DNA of 64,000 bases from Crenothrix polyspora (GCF_900163755.1 NZ_FUKI01000101.1:1-64000), one strand, 5' to 3'. Numbered from the stretch's first letter, positions 1 through 9,311 are shown. A program made the numbers and translations. The notes: generated by a model not told the origin, from the sequence alone.

Positions 1-7
1 GACGTGT

Positions 8-60
8 ATCCCGACTTTCAGTCGATACCTTAAACCCACCGGCCTAGCCGGTGGTTGTTT
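8..60 (+). terminator. Paired hairpins at window edge, possible terminator
   Basis: A perfect 8-bp stem CCACCGGC / GCCGGTGG with a CTA loop (36-54) is followed by TTGTTT, which is the form of a weak intrinsic terminator for a gene lying left of the window. A smaller hairpin, CGAC TTTCA GTCG, precedes it at 12-24. Tandem hairpins of this kind also occur at the right ends of IS200/IS605 elements, and the window edge prevents a decision. Confidence 0.35.
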
Positions 61-190
61 AGTCGGCAGGTCTTAATTGTGATGATGAACGGATGGATTT
101 AGGGCCGATATTGGCGCTTATGCAATAAACTTGTTTGGTATATACTGATTTACCGTGTATGGCAGTTATATTGATTAAGGGGTTTAAGTC

Positions 191-1438
191 ATGGTTAAAA
201 TAAATTTGTTATTTAAGTGTGTTTTGTTTTTTGCCGTGCTAACACGTACAGGGGTGGGTATCGCAGAAACGCTTTATAAATTTCAGATAACCCGTGGTGT
301 AGCCACAACAACGCCCGCCCGTAATCCGGCGAATTTACTACCGACTAAAACAAAGCTTACGGGTAATTTTAGTGCAAAATTATACGATGGAAAAATAAGA
401 TTTTTAAATCAAGGTAATGGACAGCCTGGAATATCGGCATTGTTAGCGGATTATAAAAATGGAAAATTTATCGCCAAACTAGATGCGGCAAATTTTGATA
501 ATGGCTATCAAGGCTATTTTGATGGTAAAAAAATCAGCTTAAATGGAGCAGTTGATCAGCGTCCGTTTGATGGCAGTATGACGGAATATAGCCTGATAGC
601 GAAACTTATCAAGTCTACTGTTGTGACAGAACAGAAAGGCTATTTTAAAATCAGACGTGATATGCGCAAATGCGCGTCGCCAATGTGCGGTGGTTATTTT
701 GTTAAGCAGGTGAATAAAACGAAAACCCAATGCGCTGATAAAGTTACGCGTAATGAATGCTATGTGCCTAGCGTAGATTGGGGAAACATACATGAGCCTG
801 CTGTCGCGTTAGATGCTCTTTTGACTTACGGCTGGTTATCGCCAGAAAACTTTAAGGATTTCGGTTTGCGCGATCAGTTTACCGTCAGTGCCGCTTATGA
901 GGCGGCGGGCGACGCATCGCATAGGGTAGGTAAGTTTTTTGCAGGTTTTAAAGATACTGGAATTCGCTGTATTATGGCACCTTGCCCTTCTATAAAAGAA
1001 TATGTGTTAAACAGTTCTAAGGCTGCAACGTCTGTAGGTGTTAATTTAGATCGCGTTAAAACAGCAAAAATAAAACGCAGTATGGCCGATGATATTTTAA
1101 GCCAAGGTGGTTTATTATTGGCTGAGGGAAATCATCGTACCGAAACCTATACGCTAGCTGTTGGTGGCGAGGTGTCGGAGATTGTGTTTGTAGCCAGACA
1201 GTTTTATCTGCCTATTTTAAGTTGTGCTAGCGGTTATCAGGCCAAAAATGGTCGTTGCGAAACGGATTTTGGCTGTGTTGCGCCCAAATTAGAAAAGATA
1301 ACTTACGGTGGCGCAGCTTTCACTGATCCTGTTACGGGTGAAACAGGCAGTAATATTTCGAGAAGCTGTGTTGACGCTTGTGATCCGCCTGGAAATTTAG
1401 AGCCAATAGGTGGCGTGTGCAGTGTTTATGCACCGTAA
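191..1438 (+). CDS. Exported cysteine-rich DUF6748-like protein
   Basis: A 415-residue protein with an N-terminal signal peptide (hydrophobic residues about 5-25, cleavage probably near GIAET). Its middle part carries the pattern KCASPMCGGYFVKQVN followed by a spaced Cys and CYVPSVDW, which I associate with the DUF6748 family. A second, shorter stretch around IRCIMAPCPSIKEY repeats the same layout. The C-terminal 75 residues hold about six cysteines in spacing that suggests disulfides, so the protein is probably periplasmic or on the surface. It stands alone, 51 bp ahead of the metal exporter gene. No catalytic motif is visible and the function is unknown. The family name is from memory of the motif and has not been searched. 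Confidence 0.7.
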   Translation: MVKINLLFKCVLFFAVLTRTGVGIAETLYKFQITRGVATTTPARNPANLLPTKTKLTGNFSAKLYDGKIRFLNQGNGQPGISALLADYKNGKFIAKLDAANFDNGYQGYFDGKKISLNGAVDQRPFDGSMTEYSLIAKLIKSTVVTEQKGYFKIRRDMRKCASPMCGGYFVKQVNKTKTQCADKVTRNECYVPSVDWGNIHEPAVALDALLTYGWLSPENFKDFGLRDQFTVSAAYEAAGDASHRVGKFFAGFKDTGIRCIMAPCPSIKEYVLNSSKAATSVGVNLDRVKTAKIKRSMADDILSQGGLLLAEGNHRTETYTLAVGGEVSEIVFVARQFYLPILSCASGYQAKNGRCETDFGCVAPKLEKITYGGAAFTDPVTGETGSNISRSCVDACDPPGNLEPIGGVCSVYAP

Positions 1439-1489
1439 TTAGCGCATTTTATTTTAAATGGATTTTATCTTAAAAATACGGGTTTTTAT

Positions 1490-2530
1490 ATGCACGATAA
1501 CGCATTAAATCGTTTACAGCACAGGCATGATTTTGTCGTCAGTAACAAACAAGGCGAGCGCCGTACCAAGCTGATTTTAGTGTTGACAGTTTTTACGATG
1601 TTAGTGGAAATTGGCGCGGGTATTGTATTTGGCTCGCTTGCATTGCTGGCTGATGGTTGGCATATGGCAACGCATATTGCAGCCTTTATGATTACTTTAT
1701 TTGCGTATCGTTATTCGCGTTTGCATACTCACGACAATACCTTTGCTTTTAGTGCCGGTAAAGTAGGTGTTTTAGGCGGGTTTGCAAGCTCTATTGCGCT
1801 GGGTGTTGTTGCGTTAGTTATGTTGGTTGAGTCGGTGGCACGGTTATTTACACCGCATGTTATTCAGTATAACGAAGCTATTTATGTGGCACTATTTGGC
1901 TTGTTGATTAATGTGGTGTGTGCTTTTTTAGTTAAAAATCATGTCCATATTCCTGTTGATACTGACGACACTGATCACAGTGAATCAGATTTTGAACATG
2001 CGTTTGATGCTGAGCATGAAGAAGATCATAATCTGAGAGCGGTGTATTTGCATATACTTGCCGATGCTTTAACGTCAATATTAGCTATCATCGCGTTGGT
2101 TGCTGGCAAGTATTATGGCTTAAGCGGCTTAGATCCTATTATGGGTATTATAGGTGCATTGGTTATTAGCCGCTGGGCGTATGGGTTAATTAAAGAAACC
2201 AGCCCTATTTTATTAGATGAAAATATTTCGGTGCGTTACAAGGCTGCCATACAAGAGACGATTGAAGCCGATGCGGATAATCGCATCTCTGACTTACATA
2301 TTTGGCGAGTTAGTCCTGGGTATTTTGCCGTTATGATGTCCGTAGTGACGCACCATCCTAAACAACCCGATTACTATAAAGCCTTGTTAACACAATTTAA
2401 TTTGCACGGTAGTAAAAATCATTTGGCGCATATAACGGTTGAAGTCAATCTGTGTTCGGACGAAGATTGTCTAGCGTCTGATTTATCGGCTCATAATGCG
2501 TCAACCTTAATCGATGCAGGGCAGGCCTAA
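1490..2530 (+). CDS. dmeF: Cation diffusion facilitator, DmeF-type Co/Ni exporter
   Basis: A 346-residue inner-membrane protein of the cation diffusion facilitator family, which exports divalent metal in exchange for protons. The family signature is clear: six predicted membrane segments, the metal-site motif LADGWHMATH in TM2 and LHILADALTS in TM5 (HxxxD in each), and a His/Asp-rich cytoplasmic loop between TM4 and TM5 with HSESDFEHAF and HEEDH. The GWHMATH form and the His-rich loop resemble DmeF exporters of cobalt and nickel, while ZitB-type zinc exporters usually read ADAxHM. A C-terminal ferredoxin-like domain (about 250-330) follows. The gene ends convergently with the protease gene and the two stop codons overlap by 4 bp. 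The metal specificity is inferred. Confidence 0.85.
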   Translation: MHDNALNRLQHRHDFVVSNKQGERRTKLILVLTVFTMLVEIGAGIVFGSLALLADGWHMATHIAAFMITLFAYRYSRLHTHDNTFAFSAGKVGVLGGFASSIALGVVALVMLVESVARLFTPHVIQYNEAIYVALFGLLINVVCAFLVKNHVHIPVDTDDTDHSESDFEHAFDAEHEEDHNLRAVYLHILADALTSILAIIALVAGKYYGLSGLDPIMGIIGALVISRWAYGLIKETSPILLDENISVRYKAAIQETIEADADNRISDLHIWRVSPGYFAVMMSVVTHHPKQPDYYKALLTQFNLHGSKNHLAHITVEVNLCSDEDCLASDLSAHNASTLIDAGQA

Positions 2531-3570
2531 CGTATTTCAGGCTGCCAATAGAGATCGCGCCAGGTGTTGAAATCAGTGGTGACGCGCCTGCTTCTTTGCA
2601 GGTAATCATTTTGATTGATGACCGCATCGGTATTAATATTGGCACAAGGTTTTTTTGTTGTCCAACATTGTTTAACCCACGTTTGAAATTCTGCTTTTAA
2701 ATCATTATTTTTTTTAGTTTTATCAAGTGAATTAATCACTTTATCTTTGTTAACATCCGCTAAAGCGATGAAATTTGTTTTCATAATGCCATTAATATAA
2801 CTGACATACTTAGATACCCGTGTATAAACCCCGTAATAACCAGGATTAGCACAACCATTGCCCCAGCTAGTAATACCCGCCAAACGCCATTGTTTATTTT
2901 GTTGAATAACTAAAGGTCCACCGCTATCGCCGGTACAGCTGTCTATATTTGCATTGCTAGTGCCTGCACACAACATGGTGTCGACTATTTGTGCGCCATC
3001 AGGCGATTGTTTACATACGGCATTGGAGATAATCGGTAATACTGCATCGTATAAATTCTCTGGGTATATCGAGTGTATGGAATCAAACTCAGATAATGCC
3101 CCCCAGCCAATAATAGCAGCGTTTATACCTACTAGTGGTGAACTTCCGGTGACCAAAGGTAAGGCAGTTACACCGGTAATAGGTTTTTGTAATTGTATTA
3201 GCGCAATATCATTACTGTGGTTTTTAATATTATATTTTGGGTGCAAAATAATGCGCTTAACGGTAAATACTTGGCCGACATCATATTTTAAATTAAGGAC
3301 TTTATAAATAACGTTAATATTTGCTGATTTTTCTTTTTCAAGACAGTGTGCTGCCGTCACTATCCAGGCTGGACTTATAACGCTGCCCCCACAAAATTGG
3401 CCTTGATAATTATCATTGCCTTTTCTTGATAAAGCCACTATCCAGGGCCATTGGTTTGCAGAAGACGCTTTGCCGCCGACAATTTTAGTGGTGATAGCGG
3501 CAGATGTCGTTAATGACCATGTGCTAAATGCGGCCAGAGTAAAGCAGATACAATAGTGTTTTATGCCCAT
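2527..3570 (-). CDS. Secreted trypsin-like serine protease with dockerin-like tail
   Basis: A 347-residue exported protease. After a signal peptide (residues 1-25), the mature enzyme would begin at IVGGK (30-34), the usual activated N-terminus of chymotrypsin-fold enzymes. The catalytic triad is intact: H75 in VTAAHC, D121 in NDIALIQL and S216 in GDSGGPL. D210, six residues before the Ser, predicts trypsin-like cleavage after Lys/Arg. The C-terminal 75 residues contain two calcium-loop patterns of the dockerin kind, DVNKDKVINSLD (272-283) and NINTDAVINQND (311-322). That suggests a calcium-stabilised attachment module, but no cohesin is seen in the window. Serine proteases of this class are uncommon in gammaproteobacteria outside Vibrio-type secreted enzymes. 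Confidence 0.9.
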   Translation of the reverse strand: MGIKHYCICFTLAAFSTWSLTTSAAITTKIVGGKASSANQWPWIVALSRKGNDNYQGQFCGGSVISPAWIVTAAHCLEKEKSANINVIYKVLNLKYDVGQVFTVKRIILHPKYNIKNHSNDIALIQLQKPITGVTALPLVTGSSPLVGINAAIIGWGALSEFDSIHSIYPENLYDAVLPIISNAVCKQSPDGAQIVDTMLCAGTSNANIDSCTGDSGGPLVIQQNKQWRLAGITSWGNGCANPGYYGVYTRVSKYVSYINGIMKTNFIALADVNKDKVINSLDKTKKNNDLKAEFQTWVKQCWTTKKPCANINTDAVINQNDYLQRSRRVTTDFNTWRDLYWQPEIR

Positions 3571-3971
3571 AAAAACGCCTGTCTAGTGTAATAGGAAGGG
3601 GCATAAGTATAGTATATTAAAGGTATTTGTGCTGACGAATACACCGTTTGGCTGAGGTATTATTTTAGGTTTGTAGGGCAGGGTGGTTGTGCAGACAATG
3701 ATGAGCTATTTAAATGAGCGTAAGCGCTAACCATCTAATTGATTGGTAATGAAACTTTATTTTTTCTTTGAATAAATGGGTATGGGTGCCGAGGTTATAG
3801 GTTTTCAGGCAAACAACCTTAGGCTTGATTATATAACATATTGATTTTAAATTATTTTGTACCGATAAAAATACAAGTTATTTATCTAACGATTTGGCGG
3901 GTATTAAAGTAAAACGCAGAACACAAGGCGCTAAGATCTCGTATTCTGCAATTTATACTTAATTCTTGGAA
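3571..3971. other. Intergenic region, no feature recognised
   Basis: About 400 AT-rich bases between two leftward genes. It should contain the promoter of the protease gene at its left edge. I found no convincing RNA gene, terminator or small coding sequence. Confidence 0.5.
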
Positions 3972-4325
3972 TTAATGCTTGCGTTTTTTATTATGTTTTT
4001 TGCTTTTAACAGCGGCTACTTCAGGGGCTTTGGTTTTCACCGCTTCTGTGGTTGATGCAGGGGCGGCTGTTACTGCGCCTGTTGTTGCACCAGGGGCTGT
4101 TACTGTGCTTGTCGCAGGTGCTGCAACGGCGCTTGGTTTGGGAGCTTCTGTTGTGGGAAGCACGCTGGTGGCTGCTTCGGTCACTTGATTTTTAACAGCT
4201 TCAGTGACTTTGTCTTTAGCCACGTTAGTTGCCATGTCAGTAGCCGCGCCCAAAACAGTTGATTCGGCGAATGTTGCGCCAGACACTAATAACAATGAAA
4301 CTAATAATAATGTTTTGTTTTGCAT
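3972..4325 (-). CDS. Small exported Ala/Thr/Pro-rich protein with basic tail
   Basis: A 117-residue low-complexity protein. Residues 1-20 form a clear signal peptide ending in ATFA-ES. A stretch of about 30 residues after it (TDMATNVAKDKVTEAVKNQV) has the spacing of an amphipathic helix. The middle is an Ala/Thr/Pro/Val-rich linker that looks disordered, and the C-terminus is strongly basic (KSKKHNKKRKH). It could bind an acidic surface polymer or peptidoglycan, but nothing shows this. The composition explains the open frame on the opposite strand, which I regard as a shadow. No family is recognised. Confidence 0.7.
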   Translation of the reverse strand: MQNKTLLLVSLLLVSGATFAESTVLGAATDMATNVAKDKVTEAVKNQVTEAATSVLPTTEAPKPSAVAAPATSTVTAPGATTGAVTAAPASTTEAVKTKAPEVAAVKSKKHNKKRKH

Positions 4326-4639
4326 AATAAACCCTCGGTAGTGTGTAAGCGGTAACGGTGGTGTAACCGCAATAATATAATCGTTAGCTTTAAAAAGTGA
4401 CGGTTATCTGGGATGGCCTCCTTAAAATACCTCATTAAAACAAAATAATAAAGTGTAATGCGTGACACCGCTTATTTAGCCAATAATCGTTTAAAACAAT
4501 ACAGTGGCTAATTAATTGCTAAGTATAGAGCAGTTATATTGTTCATGGGTGTAGCTTACGCCTATGAACCTGAACAGATAATGAATCAATTAAATTATTT
4601 ATAAGTTTGGCAGTTGCATCGGTTAATTATTTGATAAGG

Positions 4640-4767
4640 TACAGCGTTTTCAACTTAGGACAGTTACAGCCACCGTTCGTGCTGAGCTTGTCGAAGCATG
4701 AACGGCACACTTCGACAAGCTCAGTGCGAACGGTTACGCTGTAACTATTGAACTGTGAAAACGCTTT
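4640..4767. repeat. MITE-like element, family 1, copy 1
   Basis: Terminal inverted repeats TACAGCGTTTTCA (left) and TGAAAACGCTTTA (right) enclose a second inverted pair, AGTTACAGC and GCTGTAACT. The core holds two facing REP-like palindromes (CTGAGCTTGTCGAA and TTCGACAAGCTCAG). It is about 128 bp long and near-identical to copies at 45075, 49478 and 58921. The TA at both ends suggests TA target duplication, as for IS630/Tc1-type MITEs. The right end touches the stop codon of the gene at 4766. Confidence 0.85.
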
Positions 4768-6598
4768 AATATTCAATAGGATAAGGATAGCTACCTTTGC
4801 GAATATTAAAAAATAGCAGCTCTGGTAAGCTCGCTAACATACCTCTAGCGCCTATTTTTAGTGTTTTACCGTTATCGAATGGCCAGCGTGTCAAGCCGTA
4901 TACACTTTGGCTGGTTGCGGCCAGCATATTTACCGCACCAAATAATGGTCTTAATAAAACGGTGTCGTCGGTAAAAAATACAAACCAGGCATCATCTGGA
5001 TTGTGCTTATAAAGTCGTGAGCTAAATATATTGGCCTCTCGCGTGTACGCCCAACTATCTACTTCCCGTGCATACATTTTGGTTAATGCCTGTTGTCTGT
5101 AGGCAGGCAGTTCTGCTATTTTGATAACATTGTAAGTATTTTGCACCGCAGCAAAGGCTTGAAATGGGATAAACGTTGTTTGAGGATCAATAAATCCACC
5201 TAATAAGCGCACCGATTGTCCAGACACCGCCCTATTGATCTGTTCAAACAGCACTGTGACGCAGTTTTTAGTGATCAAATGATACGCGCTATGTTTACGA
5301 TCGTGTTGCGTTAGGTCATTGTTAGCGATGTGTTGTTGATGCAGTGCCGTGTTTAATTGTATTGTGCTTAACTCGGTCAGTAAAAAATCGTTTAAAGACA
5401 GGCTTTTTCTCGGTACAGCCTGCTGGTTTTTATAAGCTAACACACCGGTTTTGTCACTGTTTAGCCATTGCTGATAACGGTTTGCGGCTATTTCCATCTC
5501 TACGTAATGCGATTCTTGCAGGTCTGGCTCAGACTGTAACGCAAACATCGTGTGTTGTAAGTGCTTTTCATCCTCATGGCGTTGCTGTTGCAAGTGTTGT
5601 GGGTACAGCTTTAGTTTTTGATTGGAAACAGGATGGACGGTTTCGTCATTGTCATCTAAAAATGTCCAGTGGCGTGATTGTAAGCTGTGTTCAATGACGA
5701 TCAGTCTCGCCAATGTGATAAATAAGGCATAACCCCAATCAGGGCGTTTTGACACAATGAGTGTGTGTGCCGAACGCAACAAACTTTGCCGAAATGCTCG
5801 TATTTGTATTATCTGTGCGTGATTAATCGGCATATCGGCACGCTTGATTTGAAAACAGCTGTTGGTGGTCAGTGGTTGAGAAGTTTGCAGGGTTTGTAAG
5901 GCTAATAAAGCGTTCGATAGATCGCTGTAATGTTCGGAATAAGCATAAGGGTAAGACGATAGCTCGCTGATAACTGTCGGCTTGAGTTGGCTCAGTGTAC
6001 TTTTAAGCGCGTTAATTTTTTGTACTAAAAAATCTTTGCCGTATTGATTTGCCAGTTGCCGCTTAAGTTCAGCACTGATGTTGGTGCTTGATTGCTCAGT
6101 CTTACAGTTTGATGTGCTTTTTGGCAATGTGGGACTATTTTTATCAGGATAAAACAGCCCTGCACCCAGTAAGCGTGGCAATAGTTCAGATAGTGCTGGT
6201 GTGATTGGTTTTTGGGCTTTCCATTGCAGTAACGCAGCTAATAAAGCGTGATTAGAATATGCCGCTTGTAATTGTTTAAGTTGTTGCGATTGTTGAAAAT
6301 ATTGGTTTTTAAAATAGTGGCTGACTTGTTCGTAAGTTACATCAGATATTTTAATGTCGGCTGAGCGAATGCTGCGGTTTTGCCGTAACTGGTAGTTGAC
6401 GCGAAACGCATTAGCATCGTGTTTAAATAATCGGATGTGTGCGTTTTTATACTGATAATCGTAAACCGCATCACCCAGCTGAATAGCCACATGACCACCA
6501 CTGGAATTGCCTTCGCTGGCGTTGATGTATAAAAACTCAAAATTCTTCGCCTGAGCGCTACCTGCAAATACCAGTAGTCCGAGTAAGGCTATTTTCAC
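4766..6598 (-). CDS. Exported papain-like-fold protein (DUF4105/NlpC-like)
   Basis: A 610-residue protein with a signal peptide ending at SAQA-KN (residue 17). The N-terminus contains SGGHVAIQLGDAVYDY with H36, and residue 446 is Cys in the context YHLITKNCVTVLFEQIN. A His early and a Cys late in this kind of context is the arrangement of circularly permuted papain-fold hydrolases and of DUF4105 proteins, so I infer a periplasmic or outer-membrane hydrolase or acyltransferase-like enzyme. The middle (about 100-400) is helical and not recognised. The gene lies 12 bp downstream of a lipoprotein gene and they are probably cotranscribed. Its stop codon sits exactly at the end of a MITE-like element, so the C-terminus may have been altered by insertion. 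Confidence 0.7.
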   Translation of the reverse strand: MKIALLGLLVFAGSAQAKNFEFLYINASEGNSSGGHVAIQLGDAVYDYQYKNAHIRLFKHDANAFRVNYQLRQNRSIRSADIKISDVTYEQVSHYFKNQYFQQSQQLKQLQAAYSNHALLAALLQWKAQKPITPALSELLPRLLGAGLFYPDKNSPTLPKSTSNCKTEQSSTNISAELKRQLANQYGKDFLVQKINALKSTLSQLKPTVISELSSYPYAYSEHYSDLSNALLALQTLQTSQPLTTNSCFQIKRADMPINHAQIIQIRAFRQSLLRSAHTLIVSKRPDWGYALFITLARLIVIEHSLQSRHWTFLDDNDETVHPVSNQKLKLYPQHLQQQRHEDEKHLQHTMFALQSEPDLQESHYVEMEIAANRYQQWLNSDKTGVLAYKNQQAVPRKSLSLNDFLLTELSTIQLNTALHQQHIANNDLTQHDRKHSAYHLITKNCVTVLFEQINRAVSGQSVRLLGGFIDPQTTFIPFQAFAAVQNTYNVIKIAELPAYRQQALTKMYAREVDSWAYTREANIFSSRLYKHNPDDAWFVFFTDDTVLLRPLFGAVNMLAATSQSVYGLTRWPFDNGKTLKIGARGMLASLPELLFFNIRKGSYPYPIEY

Positions 6599-6610
6599 AC
6601 TGAGCTTGAT

Positions 6611-7084
6611 TTAGTGTTGATAGCCTTGCTGAATCAGCGCCATCTTGATGTTATCGCTGCGGGTGAATTGTCTTTTGTAAGCCTCGTATTGGTTTTGAGG
6701 TAGATTTATCTTTTTTAACGCCATGCCAATGGCGTGATACGTGTGTGGGTTAGCTTCCCAGTCGACAATGCCATTTTGGGCGGCGACATCGCTGATACCT
6801 GCCATAAATGTGTGTTGGTCGGGCGTATTAGCAGTTGAGCGTAAATAAGTGGCGATGAACTCTTGCGTTTCGTTTTCATAACGACTGGTTTTGCTGTCGT
6901 TTTCGCTGCTTTTACTGGAGGAAGTCGACGATCCTGAAATGCTGTCTGAGCTTTTTGCCATTGAGCCTGCACTATCGGAGGATGAACCTGCGCCGTTGGA
7001 GATGGAGCAGGCGCTCAGTAAAATAATAATGCTGGCGCTGAGCGCTGTGTAGCTAATCGACGTTAAATGATTTACATTAATCAT
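6611..7084 (-). CDS. Small Ser-rich lipoprotein
   Basis: A 157-residue predicted lipoprotein. The lipobox IILLSAC places the acylated Cys near residue 26 from the start chosen here. It is followed by a Ser/Gly/Lys-rich linker of about 50 residues and a folded helical region (TQEFIATYLRS to the end). An in-frame upstream start at 7108 would lengthen the signal peptide by 8 residues, and the start at 7084 gives the more usual length. The folded part resembles short lipoproteins paired with large periplasmic hydrolases, and the adjoining papain-like gene starts 12 bp downstream. No function is assigned. Confidence 0.65.
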   Translation of the reverse strand: MINVNHLTSISYTALSASIIILLSACSISNGAGSSSDSAGSMAKSSDSISGSSTSSSKSSENDSKTSRYENETQEFIATYLRSTANTPDQHTFMAGISDVAAQNGIVDWEANPHTYHAIGMALKKINLPQNQYEAYKRQFTRSDNIKMALIQQGYQH

Positions 7085-7249
7085 GCTATTTCTGCCTATT
7101 AATAACAATAAAGCGCAACAAGTGCGGTTTTGTAAAATAATTATTTGAGGTTTGGGTTTTTTATGGTGGCTTAATGAAAATCAAGGTATAGTGTATTATC
7201 AGTGGTTTACAGTGCTTAACTACGCTATCAACTTCGGGTTTATTTTTAC

Positions 7250-7265
7250 GTAATCTAAAGATTAC
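7250..7265. promoter_or_regulatory. GacA/UvrY-type upstream palindrome
   Basis: A perfect inverted repeat GTAATCT AA AGATTAC. It keeps the GTAA-N8-TTAC core and spacing of the GacA upstream activating sequence (consensus TGTAAG-N6-CTTACA). It is centred about 65 bp before the inferred start of the small RNA at 7322, a position suited to a response-regulator activator. A -10-like CATAAT follows at 7310-7315 and no good -35 is present, as expected for an activator-dependent promoter. Confidence 0.55.
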
Positions 7266-7321
7266 TAATAATTAGGCATTAGCGGGCTTCCCTTTTTTGA
7301 TTTCTTTGCCATAATTAAGTC

Positions 7322-7433
7322 GTCGTCAACAAAAGGATAAGGATGCTTTTTAGCAGGATGCTAAAGAAAGGATGCAGTTTTAATTAAGACGGCTTTAGCC
7401 TCAGAACCCCCTCTGTTGTTCTGAGGCTTTTTT
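7322..7433 (+). ncRNA. Probable CsrA/RsmA-sequestering small RNA (RsmY/Z-like)
   Basis: About 112 nt of rightward transcript with no gene upstream on this strand. It carries four GGA motifs within 40 nt (7335, 7341, 7356, 7370), all as A(A)GGAT. One is displayed in the loop of a perfect 6-bp hairpin, TTTAGC AGGAT GCTAAA (7349-7365), which is the preferred CsrA/RsmA binding form. The RNA ends in a strong intrinsic terminator. Length, GGA density, terminator and the GacA-like palindrome upstream all match the Rsm sRNAs that titrate the translational regulator RsmA/CsrA under GacS/GacA control. The start site is inferred from a CATAAT box. There are fewer GGA motifs than in CsrB and about as many as in RsmY. 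Confidence 0.65.
7397..7433 (+). terminator. Intrinsic terminator of the small RNA
   Basis: A 10-bp perfect stem GCCTCAGAAC / GTTCTGAGGC with a 10-nt loop, followed by six T. The T run lies only on the right, so it serves rightward transcription and not the leftward bipA gene. Confidence 0.9.
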
Positions 7434-7499
7434 ATGCGTGTGTGTTTATCAATAGCAAAGTGGGCTAGCCTGTGCATAGCCCAATCTACCGATGACAAA

Positions 7500-9311
7500 T
7501 TAGCTTTTAGCGGCTCTTTTACGTTCGTTTTCAGTTAATAATTTTTTACGCAAGCGTATTGATTTTGGTGTAACTTCGACTAGCTCATCTTCAGCAATAA
7601 ATTCTAAAGCTTGTTCTAGCGTCATTTTTTGAATTCGCGCCAATACCAAACTTTCATCAGTACCTGAAGCACGCACGTTGGTTAATTGTTTGGGTTTACA
7701 CGGGTTAACGCACAAATCATTGCTGCGTGAATGCAAGCCGACCAACATGCCTTCATAAACTTCATCGGCATTGACTAACAGCAATTCACCGCGTTCTTGC
7801 AAAGGATGCAATGAATAAGTAACGGCTTTGCCAGCGACCATAGAAATCATGACACCACGCAGTCGATTACCGACTTCACCGGCTTTCATGGGGCCGTAAT
7901 GGTCGAAAACATGGTATAGCAAGCCTGAGCCTGACGTGGCGGTCATAAATTCGGTTTGGAAGCCAATCAAGCCGCGTGACGGCATCATATATTCCAAACG
8001 GATACGACCTTTGCCGTCGGGTACCATATTAGTCAAATCGCCTTTACGGTCGCCCAGTTTTTCCATAATGGTGCCTTGGTGGATTTCTTCCACTTCGATG
8101 GTCACCATTTCGAACGGTTCGCATTTTTTACCGTCAATTTCTTTTAGAATAACTTCAGGACGCGATACGCCCATTTCAAAGCCTTCGCGGCGCATGTTTT
8201 CAATTAAAACCGACAAATGCAATTCACCACGGCCAGAGACTTTAAACTTGTCTGGATCGCCAGTATCTTCAACGCGCAGTGCCACGTTGTGTTGCAATTC
8301 TTTATCTAAACGATCGCGGATTTGGCGGGTGGTGACATATTTGCCTTCTCTGCCAGCAAACGGTGAGTTATTCACCTGGAAAGTCATGGTGACCGTGGGT
8401 TCATCCACCATTAATGGCGGCATGATTTCTACTTTATCGGGATGACAGATAGTGTCAGATATTTCCAGTTTTTCAATACCGGCAAACGCAATGATGTCCC
8501 CGGCACGGGCTTCGGCCACTTCAACACGCTCCAGACCATGAAAACCATAGATTTGTAACATGCGGCCTTTACGTTCAACGCCTTCGCGGTTAACGATAGT
8601 CAGTTGTTGATTGGGTTTAATGCTGCCACGTTGAATACGGCCAATACCGATAACGCCCACATAGGTGTTGTAATCCAAGCTTGAAACCTGCATTTGAAAC
8701 GGGCCATCCATATCCACTGGCGGTGGACTGACTTTTTCAATAATGGTTTCAAATAAGGGGGTCATATCGCCACCGGTTACCGTGTGTTCTAAACCGGCGT
8801 AACCGTTGATAGCAGAGGCGTATACGATAGGGAAATCCAATTGTTCATCGGTAGCGCCTAGACGATCAAACAAATCGAAAGTTTGGTCAACCACCCATTC
8901 AGGACGTGCGCCAGGGCGGTCAATTTTATTGATGACGACAATCGGTTTAAGCCCTAAAGCAAAGGCTTTTTGGGTGACAAAACGGGTTTGTGGCATAGGG
9001 CCATCCACCGCGTCAACCAATAATAACACCGAGTCAACCATTGATAACACACGCTCCACTTCGCCACCAAAATCAGCATGGCCAGGGGTGTCAACAATAT
9101 TGATATGGTAGCCGTTCCAATCCAGCGCAGTATTTTTAGCCAGAATAGTGATACCGCGTTCTTTTTCAATATCATTGGAATCCATGATGCGTTCAGTTAC
9201 TTTGGTGTGCGCGGCAAACGTACCCGATTGTTGCAATAATTTATCAACCAAGGTGGTTTTACCGTGGTCAACGTGTGCAATAATTGCAATGTTTCTTAGT
9301 TTTTCAATCAC
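7500..9311 (-). CDS. bipA: Ribosome-associated translational GTPase BipA/TypA
   Basis: A 603-residue translational GTPase that acts in large-subunit assembly and stress or cold adaptation. The G motifs are all present: AHVDHGKTT (G1), RGITI (G2), DTPGHADF (G3), [10 protein letters not shown] (G4) and SAINGYAG (G5). Domain II follows (about 200-300), then EF-G-like domains III and V, and the BipA-specific C-terminal domain (from about residue 490). Length equals that of the family. It is preceded by about 300 bp with no recognised feature and lies downstream of the rhodanese gene on the same strand. Confidence 0.97.
   Translation of the reverse strand: MIEKLRNIAIIAHVDHGKTTLVDKLLQQSGTFAAHTKVTERIMDSNDIEKERGITILAKNTALDWNGYHINIVDTPGHADFGGEVERVLSMVDSVLLLVDAVDGPMPQTRFVTQKAFALGLKPIVVINKIDRPGARPEWVVDQTFDLFDRLGATDEQLDFPIVYASAINGYAGLEHTVTGGDMTPLFETIIEKVSPPPVDMDGPFQMQVSSLDYNTYVGVIGIGRIQRGSIKPNQQLTIVNREGVERKGRMLQIYGFHGLERVEVAEARAGDIIAFAGIEKLEISDTICHPDKVEIMPPLMVDEPTVTMTFQVNNSPFAGREGKYVTTRQIRDRLDKELQHNVALRVEDTGDPDKFKVSGRGELHLSVLIENMRREGFEMGVSRPEVILKEIDGKKCEPFEMVTIEVEEIHQGTIMEKLGDRKGDLTNMVPDGKGRIRLEYMMPSRGLIGFQTEFMTATSGSGLLYHVFDHYGPMKAGEVGNRLRGVMISMVAGKAVTYSLHPLQERGELLLVNADEVYEGMLVGLHSRSNDLCVNPCKPKQLTNVRASGTDESLVLARIQKMTLEQALEFIAEDELVEVTPKSIRLRKKLLTENERKRAAKS

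Noticed and set aside
1-60. Right end of an IS200/IS605 element
   Set aside because: Tandem hairpins fit, but no transposase or TnpB is visible and the window edge hides the rest. A terminator is equally likely.
3979-4188. Open frame opposite the Ala-rich protein gene
   Set aside because: It is a mirror of the low-complexity composition of the complementary gene, and it has no ribosome site.
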